Below, piece by piece: positions 26,369-36,432 of a DNA stretch of 64,000 nt; positions within the stretch are counted from its first letter, which is position 1; each line of letters opens with the position of its first letter. The notes below the pieces were generated by a model. That model had not been told where the DNA came from. It saw only the letters and a list, made by a program, of their open reading frames with translations, and searched no databases. The DNA lies in assembly GCA_027214255.1 (NCBI GenBank), contig JAPWHL010000019.1, positions 1 to 64,000 of the forward strand. The letters run 5' to 3'. The position numbers and the translations under genes are program-made. The stretch is from Roseovarius aestuarii (GTDB lineage: Bacteria > Pseudomonadota > Alphaproteobacteria > Rhodobacterales > Rhodobacteraceae).

Positions 26369-28042
26369 TTAGTGGCCGGGTTGCTTGTCCCATTCTTCCT
26401 GCTTGGGCAGGATTTCGAACGTGTGCTCAGGTGGAGGCGACGGCAGCGTCCACTCCAGCGTATCGGCATATTCGTTCCATGGGTTGTTTTCGGTGACGCG
26501 TGCACCACGCAACAGCGAATAAAGCATAATGCCAAAGAAGAACACAAAGCTGGCAAAGCTCAGGAATGCGCCCATCGACGACCACCAGTTCCACGGCGCA
26601 AAGGCCTCGGGATAGTCGATGTAGCGGCGAGGCATGCCCTGACGACCCAAGAAGTGCTGTGGGAAGAATGTAAGGTTCGCGCCAATGAACATCGCCCAGA
26701 AATGCAGTTTGCCCGCCCATTCAGGGTACATACGGCCCGTGATCTTGGGGAAGTAGAAATAGATACCCGCAAAGATCGCAAAGATCGCACCCAAGCTCAT
26801 TACATAATGGAAGTGAGCCACAACATAATAGGTATCGTGATACGCCCGGTCCACACCGGCCTGCGCCAGAACAACACCAGTCACGCCACCCACGGTGAAC
26901 AGGAACAAGAAACCAAACGCCCATAGCATGGGTGTTCTGAAGTCAATCGAACCTGCCCACATTGTCGCGATCCAGCTGAACACTTTCACGCCTGTCGGGA
27001 CAGCGATCACCATCGTCGCCAGCATAAAGTATGATTGCTGCGTCAGCGACATACCAACAGTGTACATGTGGTGCGCCCAAACAACAAAGCCCAGCGCCCC
27101 AATGGCGATCAACGCCCAAACCATCGGCAAATAGCCAAAGATGGGTTTGCGGCTGAACGTGGCGATCACGTGGCTGATGATGCCAAAGCCGGGCAGGATG
27201 ATGATATACACTTCAGGGTGGCCAAAGAACCACAGGATGTGTTGATACAGAATCGGGTCACCACCGCCGGCAGGATCAAAGAACGTCGTGCCAAAGTTCC
27301 GGTCTGTCAGCAGCATTGTGATCGCGCCCGCCAGAACCGGCAGAGCCAACAGAATCATCCACGCAGTCACAAAGATCGACCATGCAAACAGCGGCACCTT
27401 GAACAAGGTCATGCCCGGCGCGCGCATGTTCAGGAATGTGGTGATCATGTTGATCGCGCCCAAGATCGAGCTAGCACCAGACACGTGAACCGCGAAAATG
27501 GCCAAATCCATCGAAATCCCGGCCTCGCTGGTGGACAACGGCGGATACAGGACCCAACCAACGCCCGACCCCAGCTGCCCATTGCCGCCCGGTGCCAGCA
27601 ACGATGCCACACCCAGCGACGTACCGGCCACATACAGCCAGAACGACAGGTTGTTCATCCGTGGAAACGCCATGTCCGGCGCGCCGATTTGTAATGGCAT
27701 CAAGTAGTTACCGAAACCACCAAACAGCGCGGGAATCACAACGAAGAACATCATCAGAACACCATGATAGGTGATCATTACGTTCCACAAATGCCCGTTC
27801 GGCGTACATTCTCCTGCGGCTGCCGCGGTGAAACGCGCGCCCTCCAGACACATGTACTGCACGCCCGGCTCCATCAGTTCCAACCGCATGTAAACGGTGA
27901 ACATAACGGAAATCAAACCGACGAGCGCCGATGTGATCAGGTAAAGGATACCGATATCCTTGTGGTTCGTGGACATGAACCACCGGGTAAAGAACCCGCG
28001 ATCGTCATGGTGGTCGTGGCCGTGAATGGCTGCGTCTGCCAT
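26369..28042 (-). CDS. ctaD: cytochrome c oxidase subunit I (aa3 type)
   Basis: A 557-residue haem-copper oxidase subunit with 12 membrane helices. The CuB histidine and cross-linked tyrosine are in [20 protein letters not shown]; the haem ligands are in [10 protein letters not shown] and [20 protein letters not shown]. The helix bearing [20 protein letters not shown] fits an A-type oxidase. It reduces oxygen to water and pumps protons. The ATG follows AGGAGG. The other subunits are not in the window, which is the common arrangement in Rhodobacteraceae. Confidence 0.97.
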   Translation of the reverse strand: MADAAIHGHDHHDDRGFFTRWFMSTNHKDIGILYLITSALVGLISVMFTVYMRLELMEPGVQYMCLEGARFTAAAAGECTPNGHLWNVMITYHGVLMMFFVVIPALFGGFGNYLMPLQIGAPDMAFPRMNNLSFWLYVAGTSLGVASLLAPGGNGQLGSGVGWVLYPPLSTSEAGISMDLAIFAVHVSGASSILGAINMITTFLNMRAPGMTLFKVPLFAWSIFVTAWMILLALPVLAGAITMLLTDRNFGTTFFDPAGGGDPILYQHILWFFGHPEVYIIILPGFGIISHVIATFSRKPIFGYLPMVWALIAIGALGFVVWAHHMYTVGMSLTQQSYFMLATMVIAVPTGVKVFSWIATMWAGSIDFRTPMLWAFGFLFLFTVGGVTGVVLAQAGVDRAYHDTYYVVAHFHYVMSLGAIFAIFAGIYFYFPKITGRMYPEWAGKLHFWAMFIGANLTFFPQHFLGRQGMPRRYIDYPEAFAPWNWWSSMGAFLSFASFVFFFGIMLYSLLRGARVTENNPWNEYADTLEWTLPSPPPEHTFEILPKQEEWDKQPGH

Positions 28043-28284
28043 GGCTGCCTCCTATTTGGTGCGTTCTTATTGCGCAGCGCTATTGGTGGCGCGCGCCATA
28101 TTTCCTGATCCGGTTTTAATGCGCCCCGCTCGGGCGGGCAATGTCAGAGTTTGACGTGGATCAAATTAAATTGTCGCACCTCAAAATGGCTAAAACCTCC
28201 TGCCTGACCATAAAGGCCGCCGACAGATGGCCCTTTGGATGCTCTGGACCTTTGATCACATTTGAATTTCAGCACAAAGACTTG

Positions 28285-28310
28285 GGAACCAATCCGACCA
28301 CGCGGGTGTT
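28285..28310 (+). promoter_or_regulatory. probable EcfG-type promoter of the HdeA-like gene
   Basis: GGAAC (28285-28289), 17-base spacer, TGTT (28307-28310), one base off CGTT. It is the only clear site in the 344-base gap 28043-28386, which otherwise holds nothing recognisable apart from the start region of ctaD. Confidence 0.6.
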
Positions 28311-28386
28311 GAGACCTCAGAACAGCGGGTCAGGTCAGGCAGAGAGCCGGACAACACACTCCGCTAGGAAATGAAGGATACGATTG

Positions 28387-28770
28387 ATGACACAGTTTCG
28401 CAAAATCACCACCGCAACCGCTATTTTGGGCGTCTGCGCCCTCTTGTCCACCGGCGCATTTGCCACCACCCATAACGACATGACATGCGGTGAATTCAAC
28501 GCATTGGACGCTGACGGCCAAAAGACCGCCGTTATGCACATGCAAGGCCCGAATGGTGGCCGTGAAGCCGCACGCGATGACGCATCCGGCACTGGCGACG
28601 ATACCGCCAACGACATGGCCAGCTCATCCAGTGAAGGCGTTGCTGCCACGTCAGGCCAAGAGGCCGCACATGACGCCGCCCGAGGAGACGACATGGTCGC
28701 ATCCATGGTCGATCACTGCAAAGGCGGCGACGATTTGATGATCAAAGACGTGCGCCACCCGTCTGAATGA
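28387..28770 (+). CDS. HdeA-like periplasmic acid-stress protein
   Basis: A 127-residue exported protein. The signal peptide (residues 1-26) ends at GAFA-TTH. The mature part has the HdeA-type first cysteine motif MTCGEFNALDADGQKTAV and the second MVDHCKGG near the end, which in HdeA form the only disulfide. Between them lies a long low-complexity insert of about 45 residues rich in Ala, Asp, Gly and Ser, not found in E. coli HdeA. HdeA is a periplasmic chaperone active at low pH. GAAGGA precedes the ATG at 28387, and an EcfG-like promoter lies upstream. Confidence 0.68.
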   Translation: MTQFRKITTATAILGVCALLSTGAFATTHNDMTCGEFNALDADGQKTAVMHMQGPNGGREAARDDASGTGDDTANDMASSSSEGVAATSGQEAAHDAARGDDMVASMVDHCKGGDDLMIKDVRHPSE

Positions 28771-28833
28771 TGCCGCAAACCTCTGCGCGCTGCCTCCGTC
28801 CCTTCGTTTAGCAGCGCGCAAGGCGGCATCTCT

Positions 28834-28870
28834 GGCCCGTGATTCCCCGCAGGAATCGCGGGCCTTTTTT
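28834..28870 (+). terminator. intrinsic terminator after the HdeA-like gene
   Basis: A 13-bp stem (28834-28846 with 28852-28864, one imperfect pair) with a 5-base loop, followed by six T residues. Confidence 0.88.
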
Positions 28871-28933
28871 ACGTGTGTTGTGCGCGCCACCTAGCGGGGG
28901 CACGCAGGCGTCAGTCAGACCCCAAAACCGCAC

Positions 28934-29596
28934 CTACACATGTGGCGACTCTTGAAACACATCGCCAAAAGTCCGGCGCAAGGCGACATCCACATCCGCC
29001 ATCGTCACGGGCAAACCTAAATCGACCAAACTTGTCACGCCATGGTCGGTGATTCCACAAGGCACAATGCCGCTGAAATGCTCCAAATCTGGTTCGACGT
29101 TGATTGAAATACCGTGAAAGCTGATCCACTTGCGCAGGCGAATCCCGATGGCTGCGATCTTGTCTTCTTGCGGCAGGCCCAGCGCAGTTTTTGGCTTTTC
29201 AGGCCGTGTGACCCAAACACCGACACGCCCCGGCCGGACCTCGCCCGTGACGTTGAATTCACCCAATGTGGCGATCACCCACGTCTCTAACTGTTGCACA
29301 AAAGCCCGCACATCGCGGCCCCGCACCCCAACGTTCAGGAGGACATACACAACCCGCTGTCCCGGTCCGTGATAGGTATACTGCCCACCACGTCGCGCCT
29401 CGTATACGGGAAAGCGATCTGGATCGGTCAAATCCTCGACCTTGGCGGATGTTCCCGAAGTATAAAGCGGCGGGTGCTCCAGCAACCAGATCAATTCATC
29501 CGCCTCGCCGCGCGCAATAGCATCGGCACGTGACTCCATTTCGGCCAGAGCCTCGGGATAGCCGGTCAAACCGGGTGATATTTTCCATTCCACCAT
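28934..29596 (-). CDS. lipB: octanoyltransferase LipB
   Basis: A 220-residue enzyme that moves octanoyl from acyl carrier protein to lipoyl domains. The [20 protein letters not shown] motif, the lysine segment [20 protein letters not shown] and the catalytic cysteine in [15 protein letters not shown] are all present. I chose ATG 29596 (MVEWK), since upstream residues of the longer frame are not family-like. It is transcribed towards the HdeA-like gene, away from tRNA-Leu. Confidence 0.93.
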   Translation of the reverse strand: MVEWKISPGLTGYPEALAEMESRADAIARGEADELIWLLEHPPLYTSGTSAKVEDLTDPDRFPVYEARRGGQYTYHGPGQRVVYVLLNVGVRGRDVRAFVQQLETWVIATLGEFNVTGEVRPGRVGVWVTRPEKPKTALGLPQEDKIAAIGIRLRKWISFHGISINVEPDLEHFSGIVPCGITDHGVTSLVDLGLPVTMADVDVALRRTFGDVFQESPHV

Positions 29597-29717
29597 AAGC
29601 GATCTGATACACTCGCTCTGCGTCCTTGCAAAGAGTCCCGGACGCGATACGCATTGCATCGATTTGCCCCTTCACAAACTTCGCACAAGTCGCTAAACGC
29701 CAAGTCACCATGACTGT

Positions 29718-29803
29718 GCGGTCGTGGCGGAATGGTAGACGCGCAGCGTTGAGGTCGCTGTGGGGTAACACCCGTGGAAGTTCGAGTCTTCTCGACCGCA
29801 CCA
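29718..29803 (+). tRNA. tRNA-Leu (anticodon GAG)
   Basis: A 7-bp acceptor stem (29718-29724 with 29793-29799), discriminator A and encoded CCA at 29801-29803. A 5-bp anticodon stem CAGCG/CGCTG frames the loop TTGAGGT, giving anticodon GAG. A long variable arm (GGG-TAAC-ACCC) and a T loop TTCGAGT complete a class II leucine tRNA. It reads CTC and CTT codons. Confidence 0.96.
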
Positions 29804-29973
29804 TAATACTCTCGGTATTTACGAGCCACCAAGCCAAAGCGGCAATGCATAGCCCGCTGTGTGTGCAGGCCTCGCAAGATCAACCAGAATGGATATCGAC
29901 CGGAGTTGCGAAACACGGCTGCGAAATTCGAAGCCCATTCAGTACTCCGGCAAACATTGCTTACAATCACGCC

Positions 29974-31293
29974 TCACTTTTTCACTGGTTGAACTTTGGG
30001 TTCGCGCAGGTCCTTGCGTTTGAGCCACGCAAGATAGGTCGGGGCCACTTGGCGTAGCAAACCGTGCACCGGGAACGGCTTGGGTTCGGTCGCAGGCATC
30101 GCCAGCTCTCGGGTATCTACGCCTGTCACGGCACGGGCGATATCACGACCCATCGCGACGCTGAACGCCACTCCCCGTCCGTTACAGGCCACCCAGGCCC
30201 ATCCATCTGGTCCCAGTTGATGAACACGCGGAAACCGATCCCAATTCATTCCAAGATACCCCGACCAGACATGCGTCATCTTGCGTTCGCCTAGCGACGG
30301 ATAGGCCTCGGCCAGATTGCGTGCCGCTTTACGTTTCACACGGTCCGGGACGTTGTAACGGCCAAGAACCGCCGCGCCGGTGATCAGCCGATTGCGCGCA
30401 TCATAGCGGAAAAACCGCAGATCCCCGCGCGTATCTGACACCGCCTGACGCCCCGGTAGAATGTTCTGTCGAAGCGCGTCATCCACCGGTTCGGTGGCCA
30501 TCTGCCAGCCAAGCACCGGGATCAACGACCTTGCAATCCTTGGGGCCAGTTGTGGCTCCAGATCGCCGGTATATGCGTTGGTTGCCATTATCAACGCCCG
30601 CGCTTTGATCATAGCGCCATCTGTGTGCAACACCCATTCAGCGCCTTGACGCTGAAAACGTGATACGGGGCTGGATTCGTGGATGATAACGCCCAGTTCC
30701 TCGGCCACTTTCGCCATTCCGCGCGCAAGCGCCAACGGATTCACATGCCCGCCTGTGGGGTTCAACATACTGCCATGCCACAGGGCGCTTCCCAACAAGT
30801 CTGCTGTCTGTTGGTTGTCGCGCAATTCAGCCGGAAAACCATGTCGCTGCCATGCCTCGACCCGGCGTTGCAACAATGCCACCCGTCCCGGACTATGCGC
30901 GGGCTGAAGCCAGCCTGTCTGCTCTGCCTCGGCTTGAATGTCGAATTCACGCACCAGATCAAAAAGGATGTTGGCAGAGTTGCCGATCAATTTGACAACG
31001 CGTTTGCCTGCCTCGCCATAGCGATGGATCCAGTCATCCGGTTCTGCTGCGGTCAACACCGGAATAACCTGACCATTGTTACGCCCCGACGCCCCCCAAC
31101 CGACGGCCTTCCCTTCCAGAAGGGTAACATGATGGCCACGGCGGCGCGCCTCTATCGCTGCTGACAGGCCGGTAAAGCCTGCGCCGATAATGGCCACATC
31201 TGTTTCAATCGTCCCAGTCGCGGCTGGCGCTATGGCGCGTGGAGCCGCGGTATCGGCCCAAATCGTGGGCGGAAATCGCACCGCGCCGGTCAT
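29974..31293 (-). CDS. FAD-dependent oxidoreductase (DAO family, PuuB-like)
   Basis: A 439-residue amine/amino-acid oxidase of the DAO fold. The dinucleotide motif is VAIIGAGFTGLSAAIEARRR near residue 33, followed by GASGRNNGQV, a pattern of the PuuB/OrdL branch that oxidises gamma-glutamyl-putrescine or N-alkyl amino acids. The C-terminal half has the GYLGMNWDRFPRVHQLGPDG segment. It is the last gene of the nine-gene operon and overlaps the VOC gene by 4 bases. A secondary amine released upstream in the pathway is the likely substrate, by inference. Confidence 0.85.
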   Translation of the reverse strand: MTGAVRFPPTIWADTAAPRAIAPAATGTIETDVAIIGAGFTGLSAAIEARRRGHHVTLLEGKAVGWGASGRNNGQVIPVLTAAEPDDWIHRYGEAGKRVVKLIGNSANILFDLVREFDIQAEAEQTGWLQPAHSPGRVALLQRRVEAWQRHGFPAELRDNQQTADLLGSALWHGSMLNPTGGHVNPLALARGMAKVAEELGVIIHESSPVSRFQRQGAEWVLHTDGAMIKARALIMATNAYTGDLEPQLAPRIARSLIPVLGWQMATEPVDDALRQNILPGRQAVSDTRGDLRFFRYDARNRLITGAAVLGRYNVPDRVKRKAARNLAEAYPSLGERKMTHVWSGYLGMNWDRFPRVHQLGPDGWAWVACNGRGVAFSVAMGRDIARAVTGVDTRELAMPATEPKPFPVHGLLRQVAPTYLAWLKRKDLREPKVQPVKK

Positions 31294-32150
31294 GCGGGGA
31301 TGAACTCCACAATCGTACCCGCTGCGTATTCCGGGCCGACGGCAATGCCGAGGGGCGTGCGAATGGCAGGAACTTTGCTGCGCGCCAGCACCTCCGTCAC
31401 TGCGTCCTCGCTATGAACGTTCAATTGGACCGCAGAGAAAGCGCCAGTCGGCAGCTTGTTTAGATTGAGTCCCTTATAGACACGTGCCAAAGTTTCACGC
31501 GACATCAGCTTTATTGATGCGGAATTTGGACCTGTAGTCACCTCTACTCCGCCGTCTATCGAGCGAACCACACCATTGGCAAACAGGCGCGCGAATGCCT
31601 TGGCATCCCTTTCGGGCGCATCACTTTGTGCTACAATGCCCGCCAACCCGCAGGCCGCGTTTGCATGCACTTGCAAACTGGGCAACCAGACAGTGTCGCG
31701 GCTGCGATGCTGACACATGAACACGGTGCCAATCGGCACCTCTTGCGGTGCAAATCCCAGTATGGAGAACGCAGCAACCCCCTGACCGCCCCCCGGAAGG
31801 TCAACCGGGCGTTCAAAGCTGCCCGGATTTTGCGTCGCGATTCCCAGATTATCCAGCGCCTGTTCCGCCGCACTCGCGTCATCAACGCGGCAGGCGATGG
31901 AATGCAGACCCTCGCCTTGGGTTTTCAGCATGTCATAGCGCGGAGCATTCAACGCGGTGGGGCGCACAAGCCCCAGCAACTCAAAATAATCATCGGGAAA
32001 CATGATGGTGTGATTGGCCGAACCTTTGGCCTCCGAGTGCATGCCGCGCGGTGAAAGCGTGAACCCAAGCGCTGCAAACTGCGCGACGGCCGCGTCCAAA
32101 TCGGCGACAAGACTGTAGCAATGGTCGATGCCTTTGACGGGATGGGTCAT
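31290..32150 (-). CDS. VOC family (glyoxalase-like) protein
   Basis: A 286-residue protein of the vicinal oxygen chelate fold. The N-terminal domain starts IDHCYSLVADLDAAVAQFAA and contains the metal-site histidine and glutamate (DYFELLGLV); a second, weaker half (FSAVQLNVHS) follows. Such two-domain proteins act as lyases, isomerases or dioxygenases. I chose ATG 32150, preceded by AAGAGG. It lies between the class-V PLP enzyme (86-base gap) and the FAD oxidase (4-base overlap). The reaction is unknown. Confidence 0.8.
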   Translation of the reverse strand: MTHPVKGIDHCYSLVADLDAAVAQFAALGFTLSPRGMHSEAKGSANHTIMFPDDYFELLGLVRPTALNAPRYDMLKTQGEGLHSIACRVDDASAAEQALDNLGIATQNPGSFERPVDLPGGGQGVAAFSILGFAPQEVPIGTVFMCQHRSRDTVWLPSLQVHANAACGLAGIVAQSDAPERDAKAFARLFANGVVRSIDGGVEVTTGPNSASIKLMSRETLARVYKGLNLNKLPTGAFSAVQLNVHSEDAVTEVLARSKVPAIRTPLGIAVGPEYAAGTIVEFIPA

Positions 32151-32236
32151 ATGAGCCTCTTTTACTGGAACAGAGCCTTGGTCCGGCATGCCGTTCCCTA
32201 CCGTTTTCAAATTATACGCGCGTCTGCTGTGCTATC

Positions 32237-33685
32237 TCACGCGATTCGCGCCTCAGTGTCCCTGTGGCGAAACCGGGCGGTCGCAGGATCGTTCACATAA
32301 TCACGTGCGCGGGCGTCACATTCGCGAGCCAGAGATGCGACACCGCCAAGGATGCGCTGCACCTCGTCCTCATCATGCAGCCAAGACAGGTTCAACCGGA
32401 CCCAGCCGGGTTTTTCCATTTCATGACCTTCTGACAGCCGGGAAAACAAGGCATCCGATCCGGCCTCATCTATTCCCAAAAGCTGATGGGCGTATGGACC
32501 GGCACAGGCACACCCGCCACGCGCCTGAATGCCATAAAGGTCGCTGAGCATACGCGTGAACATCTGATGATGAACCGGCCCTTTGTCATTTGTCACAACG
32601 AAAGACAGGATCGGCAACGCGTCGGCCGCGCTGCGTTCAAGCAACCGTATCTGCGGCACCCCGGCCCACGCTTTTAGCGCGCGTTCGCGCAGGTCGGTAT
32701 CGATCCGAGTGATTTGTTCAATGCCCACGGCATCCTTGACCAACATAACAAGTGCGGCGCGAATATCGCCCACGACATTGGGCGTGCCCGCCTCTTCGCG
32801 CGCCTCAACCCGTGCCGAATAGTCATGCCGCCACGGCGAGACAAACGTAACGGTGCCCCCACCCGGTGCGGTCGGGGTTGCACATTGCACAATACTGTCG
32901 CGCACCACGGCCACACCTGATGCACCGGGACCGCCCGGAAACTTGTGCGTAGAAAAAACAATCGCATCTTTTTCGGCCCCTGATGCGGGACACATGTCCA
33001 TCGGCAGATAAGGGCCACCACCGGCATAGTCCCAGATGGCAAGCGCCCCATAGCTCTTTAACAAGCGCGTAACCGGATCGGGCTGCGTCAGGATGCCCGT
33101 CACATTTGACGCCGCAGAAAAACTGCCAACCACCAGATCCGATTCGGCACCCTTTAACAGTTCCTCAAGATGGGCCAGATCGACCCCGCCGTCGGCTCCC
33201 GGACGCGCAACCCTGATCTCGGCCCCGCTTTCACGCCAAGGCAGTATGTTTGAGTGATGCTCGTAAGGGCCGTGAATGACTGTGATACGCTCGCCTGCGC
33301 GCACGCGCTCTTGGATACGCAGCAGCCGGGCGATGCGATTCAATCCGGCGGTTGCGCCGGACCCGGAAAAAATCACATGGCAGTCATGCCCAGCACCTGT
33401 CAGACGGGCAATTGTCGCGCGCGCTTCTTCACGCATACGGGTCATTGCCTCGCCGCAGGCGCTGGCCTCGGTGTGGCTGTTGGCATACCAGGGCAACACG
33501 TCTGTCGCTACGAAATCCTCGACCTGCCGCAAGGCCCGCCCCGACGCAACATAATCAGCGTAAAGCATCCTTTTCGGGCCGTAAGGCGTGGAAAATTCCA
33601 TGTTTCGCCCGACAAGACCGTCGCGCAGATAGCTGACAACATCATCACGATCGAGTGCCGCGCGGAAACGTTTTAGCGGTGTCAT
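32237..33685 (-). CDS. class-V PLP-dependent enzyme, cysteine-desulfurase-like
   Basis: A 482-residue fold-type I enzyme. The PLP-binding lysine is in FSTHKFPGGPGASGV, the ring-contacting aspartate in WDYAGGGPYLPM, and the glycine loop in SGSGATAGLNRI. The segment RGGCACAGPYAHQL has cysteines at the place where SufS/IscS-like enzymes carry the persulfide cysteine, so a C-S or C-Se lyase role is possible. It is longer than SufS (about 405). It lies inside the LacI-controlled operon, 17 bases after the permease gene, so it is probably catabolic and not for Fe-S assembly. Confidence 0.82.
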   Translation of the reverse strand: MTPLKRFRAALDRDDVVSYLRDGLVGRNMEFSTPYGPKRMLYADYVASGRALRQVEDFVATDVLPWYANSHTEASACGEAMTRMREEARATIARLTGAGHDCHVIFSGSGATAGLNRIARLLRIQERVRAGERITVIHGPYEHHSNILPWRESGAEIRVARPGADGGVDLAHLEELLKGAESDLVVGSFSAASNVTGILTQPDPVTRLLKSYGALAIWDYAGGGPYLPMDMCPASGAEKDAIVFSTHKFPGGPGASGVAVVRDSIVQCATPTAPGGGTVTFVSPWRHDYSARVEAREEAGTPNVVGDIRAALVMLVKDAVGIEQITRIDTDLRERALKAWAGVPQIRLLERSAADALPILSFVVTNDKGPVHHQMFTRMLSDLYGIQARGGCACAGPYAHQLLGIDEAGSDALFSRLSEGHEMEKPGWVRLNLSWLHDEDEVQRILGGVASLARECDARARDYVNDPATARFRHRDTEARIA

Positions 33686-33702
33686 GAGGCAGGCTCCTAA
33701 GA

Positions 33703-34494
33703 TCAGGTTGCGATAGTCATCTTTTCAATTCCGTACAGCCGGTCTGCAATCAACAAGGCGACAACAGCAAGCAACAGTTGAAGCGTCGAAAGCGCCGCGA
33801 TCGAAGGATCAAACTGATGTTCCATATAAGCCAGCATCACGACCGGCAGTGTATTTGTTTGCGCCGAGCCGAAAAAATAGCTGACCGGCAAATTGTCAAA
33901 CGACGTCAGGAAGGAAAACAGGCAACCTGCGGCAATTCCGGGCCGGATAAGCGGAAGCGTTACTTCACGAAACGTCGTAAATCGCGACGCTCCAAGGATC
34001 ATTGCCGCCTCTTCATAGGCCGGCGACATGGAACGATAAACCGCCGTGACCGTGCGGATCACATAAGGCAGGCAAATCACAGTATGCACAATTGTCAGTG
34101 CAAGGAACGAAATGCCAAATCCCAACCAAGACAGAAAAAAGAGCGATGCGAACCCGATCACGATCATCGGCATGGACAGTGGCGACAGCAAGAAGGTTGT
34201 GATGGCTGTGGCCCAGCCCGAGCGACTGCGCGACAGATAGAGTGCGGCAGGTATTCCAAGCAAGCAACTGGCGACCGTGGCCACAACGGCAAGCTTAAGA
34301 CTGACCCAAAGTGAATCGATAAACGGCTGGTATTCAAAAATCCGGGCGAACCACTGCATGGACCAGCCGGGGATCGGAAATGCCGCATATCCCGCTGACG
34401 TAAAGGAAATCACCACGACCACCGCGATGGGCAGGATCATGAAGATGAAAAAGGCTATGGTGAATATCCACAGAATGACATCGCTCAGTTTCAT
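33703..34494 (-). CDS. ABC transporter permease, PotC-like
   Basis: A 263-residue inner-membrane subunit with six helices and the permease EAA loop (YEEAAMILGASRFTTFREVT) that docks the ATPase. It belongs to the spermidine/putrescine-type importers. ATG 34494 was chosen over 34551 because MKLSDVIL starts the first helix and the longer form lies in the preceding gene. One base separates it from that gene. Confidence 0.88.
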   Translation of the reverse strand: MKLSDVILWIFTIAFFIFMILPIAVVVVISFTSAGYAAFPIPGWSMQWFARIFEYQPFIDSLWVSLKLAVVATVASCLLGIPAALYLSRSRSGWATAITTFLLSPLSMPMIVIGFASLFFLSWLGFGISFLALTIVHTVICLPYVIRTVTAVYRSMSPAYEEAAMILGASRFTTFREVTLPLIRPGIAAGCLFSFLTSFDNLPVSYFFGSAQTNTLPVVMLAYMEHQFDPSIAALSTLQLLLAVVALLIADRLYGIEKMTIAT

Positions 34495-34495
34495 G

Positions 34496-35338
34496 TCACG
34501 CCCCCTGTCGCCGCACGAGCCGCAGCTGCAACCATAGACAAACCAATGCAATGGCCAGCAAGATGGTGCTCATGGTCGAGGCAAGCGCAAAATCGCGGGT
34601 CGTGTTGAACTGCTGATAAATCAGTAGGGGCAGGGTTTGGAACCCGCCGCCCAACAGGACCAGCGTTACAAAGGATCCGTTGGCAATCATGAACACAAGG
34701 ATCGCCCCGGTGCCAATCCCGTCCATTGTCAGCGGCAGTGTCACCTCAAAGAAGGTGCGCAGTTTGGACGCGCCTAGCATAAGCGCCCCCTCTTCCAGCC
34801 GTCGGTCTACGCCCTGTAGTACGGACGCAATGGAAAGCACGGCAAACGGCACAAGGACATGAACCAATGCAGCGATGGCCAATCCCGGCGTATTCAACCA
34901 GCGCAGCGGCACATCGAGAATGCCAAGATCAGTGACCAACCATTGATTGACCAGCCCGCGTCGGGCGAACAATACTTGCCAGCCAAATGTCCGCATGATG
35001 ATGGATGTCAGTAGCGGCGCAATCAGCAAAAAGATGAAAACCCCCGATAGCCGTCCTGCCTTGCGCACCAAAACGTAGGCCACCGGATAGGCGATAACAA
35101 CCGAGATAACTGTAACCGCCGCCGCCAGAACAACCGTCTCGACGATCACACCAAGGTAAAAGCGATCCGTCAGAAAGCTTGTGTATCGTGACAGGGTGAA
35201 CCCGCCATCTTCTGACATGAAAGAACGCATCGAATTATCGAAAAGCGGCATCACAAAGAAAACCGCAAGGAAAATCAACGCCGGGGCCAATAGCATGGCT
35301 TGGCGGAGCTTGGCATTCATCGGGACAGAATCGGACAT
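34496..35338 (-). CDS. ABC transporter permease, PotB-like
   Basis: A 280-residue inner-membrane subunit with six helices; the first is LAPALIFLAVFFVMPLFDNS and the EAA loop reads LEEGALMLGASKLRTFFEVT. It pairs with the PotC-like subunit to form the membrane channel of a type I importer. It follows the binding-protein gene after 53 bases, with a probable leader in that gap, and precedes the PotC-like gene by one base. Confidence 0.88.
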   Translation of the reverse strand: MSDSVPMNAKLRQAMLLAPALIFLAVFFVMPLFDNSMRSFMSEDGGFTLSRYTSFLTDRFYLGVIVETVVLAAAVTVISVVIAYPVAYVLVRKAGRLSGVFIFLLIAPLLTSIIMRTFGWQVLFARRGLVNQWLVTDLGILDVPLRWLNTPGLAIAALVHVLVPFAVLSIASVLQGVDRRLEEGALMLGASKLRTFFEVTLPLTMDGIGTGAILVFMIANGSFVTLVLLGGGFQTLPLLIYQQFNTTRDFALASTMSTILLAIALVCLWLQLRLVRRQGA

Positions 35339-35391
35339 AAGACCTCAAACAGGTTGGCCCCCCGTTGGACACTCAACGGGGGGCTGCGTCA

Positions 35392-36432
35392 TTACATTCC
35401 GATCTCACGGTTCCAGCGATCCACCCATTCATTTCGCAGACGCGCAATATCTGCGTAGGGCGGTAGGTTGGCCTTGGACAGCGGCGTCACGCGCGAGGCA
35501 AGTTTGTCGCTGTAGACCACCTCGGAATTGGTCACACCATAGTTCAGGATCTCGGCGAACTTGGACTGGTTTTCTGGTGCCAGTGCTTCGTTCAGGTATT
35601 CCCACGCCAGATCCGAGGCGTTCTTGGGCTTCTGGATCGCGACCGCTGTCATCGCGCCGCCTTCTTCGGGGTTAACGAAGTCGATCCAGTCCACGCCTTC
35701 GTCTACGTGGTTCCACGTGCGCCCGTCAAAATAGATGCCCAGATCCGCTTCACCCGAGGCAAGGTGATTGAAGAAATCGTTTGGTCCTGCCCAGAAGACA
35801 AGATTGTCTTTCATCTTCGCCATCGCTTCGAAAAACGGGTCGACATTGTCCGGCGTGCCGCCCAACGCGTCATTCAACGCCCAGATAAAGAAGACAGGCG
35901 TCACGGCATAAGAAATCGACGGCACAGAGGCCACGAATTCCCCGGACGCCACGCGATCCACAAACGCGGCAAAGCTTTTTGGCGGCTCTGCAACGACCTG
36001 CTTGTTATAGGTGATGCCACCCACGCCATAGTTCAAATAGGTTCCTTTACCGAGGCAAGCATCAGTGAATTCCTGCGGGATGTTGGCAAGGTTTGGAATT
36101 TTGTCGACTGTGAAGTCATCCATCAGGCCGCCTTCTGCCGCGATCACAGCCAAATCTGGCGACATGATCAGCACATCCAGCGGCGGCTTCTCGGGGTTGG
36201 CTTCGACTTGGGCCAACCATTGAGGGGGCCCACCAAGGGACACTGTCGCGGTCGCCCCGGTCTTGGCTTCGAAAGGGGCGACAAAGCAGTCGCGAACGGC
36301 CTGCTCCCAGACACCACCATAGGCGGTGACATTCAGGGTGCGGTCTTGCGCGTGCAATGGCAGCCCATTGAGGCCCAGAAGGCCCGTCGCTACCGCGCCG
36401 GTACCAAGAAAGGTGCGTCTTTTCATATTCAT
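35392..36432 (-). CDS. ABC transporter substrate-binding protein (PotD-like), Tat-exported
   Basis: A 346-residue periplasmic binding protein. The signal begins MNMKRRTFLGTGAVATGLLG, with the twin arginines of the Tat pathway, and cleavage is expected near LHAQ. The mature start (LNVTAYGGVWEQAVRDCFVA) is typical of polyamine/opine-type binding proteins. Its overlap with the hydantoinase B stop (4 bases) and the genes around it suggest it delivers the hydantoinase substrate. The ligand cannot be read from the sequence. Confidence 0.87.
   Translation of the reverse strand: MNMKRRTFLGTGAVATGLLGLNGLPLHAQDRTLNVTAYGGVWEQAVRDCFVAPFEAKTGATATVSLGGPPQWLAQVEANPEKPPLDVLIMSPDLAVIAAEGGLMDDFTVDKIPNLANIPQEFTDACLGKGTYLNYGVGGITYNKQVVAEPPKSFAAFVDRVASGEFVASVPSISYAVTPVFFIWALNDALGGTPDNVDPFFEAMAKMKDNLVFWAGPNDFFNHLASGEADLGIYFDGRTWNHVDEGVDWIDFVNPEEGGAMTAVAIQKPKNASDLAWEYLNEALAPENQSKFAEILNYGVTNSEVVYSDKLASRVTPLSKANLPPYADIARLRNEWVDRWNREIGM

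Noticed and set aside
26285-26926. 213-residue plus-strand open frame opposite the end of ctaD
   Set aside because: It is antisense to a highly conserved oxidase gene and lacks motif support.
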